Under the pieces are notes generated by a model. The model was not told where the DNA came from. It made no database searches and saw nothing but the letters and a program-made list of their open reading frames with translations. Shown in pieces: positions 57,944 to 64,000 of a DNA stretch of 64,000 bases. Within the stretch, counting starts at the first letter, position 1; the number at the start of each line of letters is the position of its first letter. Origin of the DNA: Flammula alnicola (Eukaryota; Basidiomycota; Agaricomycetes; Agaricales; Strophariaceae); NCBI GenBank assembly GCA_015499995.1, contig JADNRV010000066.1:206265-270264 (forward strand), written 5' to 3'. Both the position numbers and the translations under genes were made by a program.

Positions 57944-59929
57944 TCAGCTGCTTTCCCGCGTCGGCGTCATGGGTCGAGCATGTCTCCTCCACCATCTACG
58001 TACACCATGTCCAGAAGACGACGCATCCTCCTCCACCTGCTTCTGCTGGACGCCAACCACCACCCGCCCCTCCGGCGCACTCCGCTCCGCTACAACCCCG
58101 GTATACGACTCCCCAATCGACAGCGAGCGCGACCCCGCCTCCCTCGAGCGGCTCTTCGGCGACGACTCGGACGTCGCCGCCGTCGTGTGCACGCTCGCAC
58201 TGCTGCTGCTCGTGCTATACATCGACTCCGAGCCCGACGCCGTCGTAGCCAAACTGCCCTGCCTCTTCCCTATAGTCGCATTCCGATCGAGGATGACGCC
58301 GCTCAGCCCCAGCCCAATATCCTCCGGTTTGGGCTTCTGACCGCCACCGCCACCGCCCGCGGCGTGATGCCTGGGGAGGGCGTGGACGAGGACGGCTCGT
58401 AATACGTAAACGGGCTCTCCTCCCTCTTCTCCGTGATCCGCGACGGGTTGAACAGCGCTTCGATGAGCATCTCCGTCGTCTTCGTCCCGTACGCAAACGG
58501 CAGGCGCTGCACGTCAAATGCCACCCCGACCGCCTCCGTACCGTCCTCTGCGTTCTCACCATCGTCACTATTCTCGCTGTTGGCGTCGCTCTCAATCTCC
58601 AACGGGTGGCTCTTGTCTGAGACTTGGCGCGCGGTTCGCGCGGTCCTGGGAAGTCGGGCTGATTTTGCCGTACCCAGAAGGTCGATCTCTAGCTCTTCTG
58701 GTTTTTGTAAGGGCCGTAGATGTCGAGCGGGCGCGGTCGTTTCTTGACAATATCGTTCTCCAGGAAGCCGGCGATGCCGGTTAGGATCTCACCTTTGGCA
58801 AGTGGGGGTGGGATGTAAAGCGTTTCGCCACTAACATATTCCATCTCGATCGTAAGCTAAAACAACAGAAGATTAGCAGAAATACAAATGAAAGTTTACG
58901 GTCCATTCACCTTGAGCGTGGCATTTGTCTTGCTCTCCTTGAGAAGGTATCGGCGTTCCACGCTTCCCTGGCCGACATATTCTGCAAGGTTGAGATACAC
59001 GGCGCCAAGGCGGGGATTTTGCGGCGAGCCTTGAGGATCGCCGGGGATGACACGCTGCATCACGACAAGCTTGAGCGGGTTGGGTAGGATCTGCGATGTC
59101 TCACGATCGATGTCCAGCCTGAGGATGGGGTCCAGCAGATACGACCACACAACGGAATGGTCCTTGAGCTTGAGGAAAGGCGTCATCCCACGAGCCGGTG
59201 TGTTGCTGGCGGGAAATAGAGAAGGAGTGGAGAGGATACCGGGCGTTTCGGTCGATGTCGTGGAAGAGGAGGGTGCCACGGTGGCCACGGATGAGTTTGA
59301 GGACAGTCCAAGAGAGGAGACAGTGCCCCAGTCGGCCGAGAGCTGTTGTGAGCGATCTGTATGTGAAGAGCGAGAAGAAACTGACGGTGTGCTACTGCGG
59401 CTCACAGGCGGCGAGCGGAGGGCGGAAGATCGCCCGCTCCCGCCTACGTGTCCATCCTCCGTGGGCGCTCCTGGGCTCGGTAGCTCTTGGAAGCGGTCGC
59501 TGCCCACGAGCGGCTCGCCTGCGTCCTCGCGCGCTTTTCCCTTATCCGAGAGGGACCTCTTCTCCGATGGGCAGCCTTGACCCTGTCCAAAAGACCCTGC
59601 TTGTGCACCGACGGCGCTTGAACGCCCTTCAGCTTCCATCGCACCCCAAATTCGCCGCTCACGAATGGAACACTCGATATCTGGTGAATCAGGATCTTGG
59701 CGCGAAAGTAGGTGTGGCGTGGCAAGAGGTGGCCGAGGTGGGCACGGAAACCTGGGGTCGTCGGTGAGGTGATGTCGCTGATGCTGACGCTGCTGCCATT
59801 CCCCGCAAGTGGTTTGTTCAGAAACAGGTGGTGGTGGGTGGGTTTTGGAGACTTCAGCGTGTCTTCCACTGATACTAGGACACTGCGAGACCCATTGGAC
59901 GTTGTAGGATTGTGAGACATGGTGGTCAT
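57944..59929 (-). CDS. EEIG1/EHBP1-type NT-C2 domain protein, frame-disrupted as given
   Basis: Begins MTTMSHNPTTSNGSRSVLVS. The NT-C2 domain is split by a Ser-rich insert. Its first half is 'HTYFRAKILIHQISSVPFVS' and 'GEFGVRWKLKGV'; its second half is 'PFLKLKDHSVVWSYLLDPIL' then 'LVVMQRVIPGD', 'RLGAVYLNLAEYVGQGSVER' and 'RYLLKESKTNATLKV', the usual layout of fungal members. The C-terminus, in another frame, has 'KTTEMLIEALFNP' and ends 'VRRWWRRHARPMTPTRESS'. NT-C2 domains bind membranes or partners in vesicle and cytoskeleton work; the role here is unknown. One-base losses interrupt the frame near 59573, 58703 and 58368. An intron is present at about 58858-58910. Confidence 0.7.
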
Positions 59930-61330
59930 TTTGGTAGACGTCCCCGGGAGTATAGTGGCACTTGTTAGAAGGCTTCCACGTAAGTATGTGAACTGATTGT
60001 AGAGAGATATTACAACTGTCAGAAGTTGAGTATCAGCGTGAGTAGGATGATGATAGAATATCCGTCCGCGTCGCCGGTCGTTGGTCAGAATGCTAAGTAA
60101 GTAGTCGATAGAATCACCGTCGCACCGAAATATCCACCGTGGTCAGACACGCGGCAGATTATGGGAGAATTTGGGGGTTATGAGCTGGGAAATGGTAGAA
60201 CCACATTCCTTGATAGTGGAAGTTGGGAACAAGTGAAAATGGGGCGTTTGTCGATAGTCGTCTCCCCAACATACACTCTACCTCCAATTGGGTTCAGGAA
60301 CAAGGTAGCCTTTTTGCTTGGCGTGTACACTAGCCTTTTTGGTTCCGTACTCTCATCATATCAATGGTGTCATGCAGTCCGACATAGGCTTCGAAGCAAA
60401 TTTTATTGTTTTGCTATCCGTGAATTTATCTTGAAATTATGGGAATATACCAGAGCTTCCGGCGCGAGGGACACCCTACTAGGGCGTCGCCTGAGTTCCA
60501 GAATGGATTCATCTTCCGTTCACGCTTTGTTGAGCGGCGAGCCACACGATGGCACACTGGCAGTCAGATCCGAGTTGACGAAATCGATATGTTCTTCGAG
60601 ATAATCTTCCGAATTCCGACATGATGGTGGTGCTGACAGCGTTCAACAAGAGCACGACTTCGTTCTCGGGCGTGTTTTAATGCGTCCATAAAGGGCCTAC
60701 ACAAGGTCGTGCCAGCGATAATCGATAAAGGGCAACAAGGGGACGAAGAGACCGCCAGGTCCGTCAATTATCGGATTGAACTCAAAAAACTCGGCGCATG
60801 TATCCGTCCGCACGGACAGGCATGCTTCCTGGAATATGGTGCCCTCAGACGGACGCCCGATAGAAAGTTCTGCCAGCTGCAGCGCCGACCTTGAATTCCA
60901 GATGAAAATTATCTGAGATCAAACATGGTACAAACCATATAGCGTACCTTCTCGTCCTTGAGGGAAGCCAAGTGATCTCAGACGACACTTAGATTTAATA
61001 GAGTGCCCTACGCTGAGAATATTTCTTTAAATCATCGGCAGGTTGAAGGTGAAAGAAAGCACCTCAAAAGCACCTACTTATGCGAGCAAAACTATGAGGG
61101 ATACCCTAGTATCAGAGAGACGGATTAACTGCCTACTTACCTTACTACTAGGTTATCCGAAACGACGACAAGGTCCTCGAGGTATTCGATATCTGACAAA
61201 CAAAAAATGAACAGTGGTCAGGCCTACTAGGGCTGGGATCTTGAAGTCCTACGGTCGCCCTTTTTTTCAAGCTGAGCGCTGAGCCTTGACGCGTAACGCT
61301 TGACGCTTGGGATACAACGTTTCAACGGCT
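59930..61330. other. Intergenic, about 1.4 kb
   Basis: A plus frame of 147 codons (60161-60604) is open but lacks motifs and overlaps another open frame. No gene is supported. The beginning must hold the NT-C2 gene promoter. Confidence 0.4.
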
Positions 61331-61563
61331 ATTTCGGTACCGTAGCTTCGCCGTTTTTGCTAGGCTGCCCATAGATATGATATAAGTAGATGTGGTCAGA
61401 AAGTGAGCGTGAGCAAAATTCAACCAATCACAAATCACACCGACGAGCTTATTCCTCTCCACATAGCATCTAATGACCTCCTGCACCGACGGATGCGTGA
61501 ACATCGTCTCCGCGCTCTTCGCGTCAGGCCCACAACGCCTGAGGACAACTTGGGTTAGATGGC
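61331..61563 (-). pseudogene. DJ-1/PfpI-like gene fragment
   Basis: The minus-strand frame reads 'GPDAKSAETMFTHPSVQEV' then 'RCYVERNKLVGVIC', which fits the stretch of DJ-1 proteins leading to the nucleophile Cys elbow ('GAxxL...V...L..Y...GK.V..IC'). The frame then meets intron-like sequence with a donor right after the Cys codon, but no acceptor restores a continuation, and the region before 'GPDAK' does not fit the family ('LRRC' where Gly residues are expected). A truncated relic is the simplest reading. A missed short gene with unusual splicing is possible. Confidence 0.4.
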
Positions 61564-61808
61564 TCTTTGGAGCATATAACGCGTAAGGGCAAACCGGCCG
61601 ACAGGTTGAGGTTTGAACTGACTGCTGTCTACAACAGGTCTCGGACCCTCCTCAAGGACAAAAAATCTAAATTCTTCTACATTCTTCATCCTAGGCATGT
61701 CGAGCGCGAACGTTACTGTGTCAATGGTTATCCAACTTTTTTGGAGAATGAAATCCCAACTTGATATTATAGCGCACTGAACAAGATCAACGAACTAAAA
61801 TGCAACTA

Positions 61809-63491
61809 CTATTGGTCATTTTCACACTCGTCTGGTTCATCCCAGTCAACAACAACCCCGAGCTGCTCCATCATCCCAATGCTTTTTTCGACACCGCGGC
61901 ATCGCCTGAATTTAGCAGTACCAATCGGCACTCCCATTTCTGACCGCCGACGCAAAAAATTGAGGACGTCCTCCATGGAAAACCCGAAGGCATCGTCACT
62001 ACGGAAATGGGTCGAAAGAAATGAAATTTTCGTTAGAGAAGGGAAGAGTATGATTTGGTCTCCTGTTTTCGGGTGGGTATTACGAGTGCCAAGGACTGGA
62101 AGAAAACGGCTGAACGTTGCGGGTAGTGTCATACGCAAAGTCTCGACTTTTGGGAACGAGAGTAAAACGTCGACAAGCAGGCGTCCGGCAACAATTGGGT
62201 CATGGGAATGGATAAGATAAAGGAACAAATCATTTACTTCCGAGCCGGCGAGTTGTAAGAGTGATACGAAGGAAGTCAATGAGCCGGCAAAATCCATGAC
62301 ATTTTCTCCGGACCAACAGAGAAGGATATTTCTTCTCGATGGGCAGTAATGATCGTTCTTAAATGTCACTTCTCTGGGATAGACCGACAACGAAGCGTTT
62401 TTCGTCCTGGAAACAGGGTCCATAGACCTCAATATTCGGGTAAGAGTCGATATCATCGAGTGGAAGTGATCGTTAACGACGACGTCGCAGCATCTGATGT
62501 CTATATTGCAGTCCGAGGGAAAATCGAGGTGGGCGAGGACTACGCTACAGGACGAAGGAGTTCCTGCGAGCTTCATTAATTCGAGGTGCGGAAGCCCGAC
62601 GGCTGGGATAGGGAGTCCACCCGACACCTTATCTGTAGCTTCCCGGAAACAGTAACTTAACTCGAGAGATTCGAGTTTCGGCATGCCTTCAAGTATTTGT
62701 AGCCATGCCACCGCCGTAAGGATCCCAGGTTCGCGAGAGGCCATGTTGTCAAGGAATAAATTCCTTACTGAGAGTGAGGTGAGATTTCCGAAGGAAATGG
62801 GTTCAAATTGCCATAGGCAGTCTCGTAGATGGAGTGTTCGAAGTTGAGGAGCATGCCCACCGAAAAGGGTCCCAGGTAATGCTAAGCCCTCGTCCCCAGG
62901 AAACCCGGGAACGAGAGAAAAGGACTGCAAGTCGGACAGTGGTTGCTGTAAGACTGGCATCAAAGTCTGCCATTGTGAATTGGTGGGTTTAATGGCTAAT
63001 GAACGGGATCTGTTGATGAGTGGTAAGGCCAGCTTGAAGACGCGGTCCGCGATATCGGCATCGATTCCAGATGGATAGGCCAGCAATGTAAGAATGGGTC
63101 GTGGCTCGTATTCGTGCAATTCTAACCCCCAATCCTTCCAACGGGGTATCGGTGGAACAACGATGTTAAGAAGGGCAGACCCCGCCCGTGAAATTACTTC
63201 CTCTATCCACGGCAAACGATCTCCAAAATCCAAAGAGGCCGCCCACATCATCGGGAATCCGAGTGCGAACTGCCTCCACTTATGGAACACCTGCGATGTT
63301 CTTCGGGTCGTCTTGCTAGGCTGATGCATGTGCTCTATGTCGAGAGAGGTGTTAAGCATGAATATTCTTGACAAAACGTCATCGTCGAGTGTTGAAATCG
63401 GGGCTTGGGAATTGAATAGACGGCGATCCTCTACGGTCGGTAGATCAGGAGGAGTGAAGTCGATGTCGTCAAATAGGGGATCGCTGGACAT
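61809..63491 (-). CDS. F-box protein with leucine-rich C-terminal region
   Basis: One uninterrupted exon of 560 residues starting MSSDPLFDDIDFTPPDLPTV. The F-box is 'APISTLDDDVLSRIFMLNTS' followed by 'SQVFHKWRQFALGFPMMWAA', which matches the usual 'LP.E.L..IF' and 'VC..WR.IA...P.LW' pattern. The remainder has irregular Leu-rich segments ('QLRTLHLRDCLWQFEPISF', 'LESLELSYCF', 'PHLELMKLAG'), as in agaricomycete F-box proteins. Such proteins are SCF ubiquitin-ligase adaptors that select substrates through the C-terminal part; the target is unknown. Confidence 0.85.
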   Translation of the reverse strand: MSSDPLFDDIDFTPPDLPTVEDRRLFNSQAPISTLDDDVLSRIFMLNTSLDIEHMHQPSKTTRRTSQVFHKWRQFALGFPMMWAASLDFGDRLPWIEEVISRAGSALLNIVVPPIPRWKDWGLELHEYEPRPILTLLAYPSGIDADIADRVFKLALPLINRSRSLAIKPTNSQWQTLMPVLQQPLSDLQSFSLVPGFPGDEGLALPGTLFGGHAPQLRTLHLRDCLWQFEPISFGNLTSLSVRNLFLDNMASREPGILTAVAWLQILEGMPKLESLELSYCFREATDKVSGGLPIPAVGLPHLELMKLAGTPSSCSVVLAHLDFPSDCNIDIRCCDVVVNDHFHSMISTLTRILRSMDPVSRTKNASLSVYPREVTFKNDHYCPSRRNILLCWSGENVMDFAGSLTSFVSLLQLAGSEVNDLFLYLIHSHDPIVAGRLLVDVLLSFPKVETLRMTLPATFSRFLPVLGTRNTHPKTGDQIILFPSLTKISFLSTHFRSDDAFGFSMEDVLNFLRRRSEMGVPIGTAKFRRCRGVEKSIGMMEQLGVVVDWDEPDECENDQ

Positions 63492-64000
63492 ATGTAGAAA
63501 GCTTGTTGAGGGAGAAGATAAGAACTTTAAGTGGCAGTCACCACCACATCGATATGTTCGGCGAGTAAGGCCGCCATTCGGCCGGCGCTAAAGTTCACAC
63601 GGAACAAGGAGAGTCTAACTGCATCATTCCAAAGCCAACCATCTGCATCATTGCAGCCAGCATATGTCGTCCGTTCAAAGATTATTTAAGACTGATAACT
63701 CATCAAACTATGGACCATCGTCCGTACAGTTTGGCTTATTAATTCGTAAATCCTGGCATCAAAACGGCATATTCAGAGCAAAAATCATAGGGAAATATTG
63801 GCACATATCTTCTAGGTTCTAACGAGCGCATCGTTTTCCAACTCCTGATGCATAGTGCCGCGGCGTGTGGCGGGCAGCATTTTGAAAGCATGGAAGCGAA
63901 TGGAGACAAGCAAGCTGGTAAGTCATCAGCCACACAGCATCTTTGACCCAGTCAGCAATTACTTCTCGTTGAGGGAGCTATTGTATGACGGATGGTTGGC
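63492..64000. other. Right edge, no gene seen
   Basis: Upstream flank of the F-box gene. A short minus frame (63739-63933) has no motif. The window ends without a recognised start of another gene. Confidence 0.4.

Noticed and set aside
60161..60604. Plus-strand frame of 147 codons
   Set aside because: No motif, overlaps another open frame of similar quality, and no splice signals or neighbours support it.

Overview
This 64-kb window is nuclear DNA of a filamentous basidiomycete, most likely an agaricomycete. Genes are dense on both strands. Introns are short (about 45-75 nt) with GT-AG ends. Predicted proteins include families typical of that group: an NACHT NTPase with the N-terminal block 'IAPGAFHNSDERH', a DUF6533 membrane protein, tandem WSC-domain proteins, an RTA1 exporter, an F-box protein and an HMG-box regulator. 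Housekeeping genes recognised by sequence are ATG1, hexokinase, mitoribosomal uL14m and bL28m, and the TRAPP-II subunit Trs65. One intron-containing tRNA-Ser(UGA) is present. No prokaryotic, viral or CRISPR features were seen.

Layout. 0-10.5 kb: two same-strand copies of a secreted double-WSC-domain protein lie in a duplicated unit of about 3.2 kb. Between them are a 10-bp phased repeat and a six-exon minus-strand gene with an HMG-like C-terminus. 10.7-16 kb: ATG1 (minus) and a kelch-repeat gene (plus) are divergent. 16.3-21.1 kb: an NACHT NTPase and a zinc-type alcohol/butanediol dehydrogenase, both minus. 22.3-25.7 kb: tRNA-Ser and hexokinase (minus), then uL14m (plus). 25.7-27.8 kb: no convincing gene. 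27.8-38 kb: a Zn2Cys6 regulator (plus), then a SLOG-like protein, Trs65 and a DUF6533 protein (all minus). 39.6-46.6 kb: an APC amino-acid permease, an HMG-box regulator and bL28m. 47.4-55.2 kb: a recent tandem duplication of a secreted carboxylesterase, with a non-autonomous hAT-like element at the junction. 56-64 kb: an RTA1 exporter, an EEIG1/EHBP1-type NT-C2 protein, a DJ-1-like relic and an F-box protein.

There is no obvious single pathway or metabolite cluster. Genes for secretion and the cell surface (WSC proteins, esterases, permease, RTA1, Trs65) recur, but this looks like ordinary linkage plus local duplication.

The most striking structural observation is that four genes (Zn2Cys6 regulator, Trs65, DUF6533, NT-C2) are broken by many single-base losses. 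Every break I could resolve shifts the frame the same way, most fit shortening of a base run by one, and the residues on each side still look conserved. ATG1, the NACHT gene, hexokinase, kelch, the permease, the HMG-box gene and the esterases read cleanly. Sequence error in the assembly is the simplest explanation; gene decay is the alternative. Exon coordinates were worked out by hand from frame continuity and splice sites. Family names rest on motif recognition, not on database searches.
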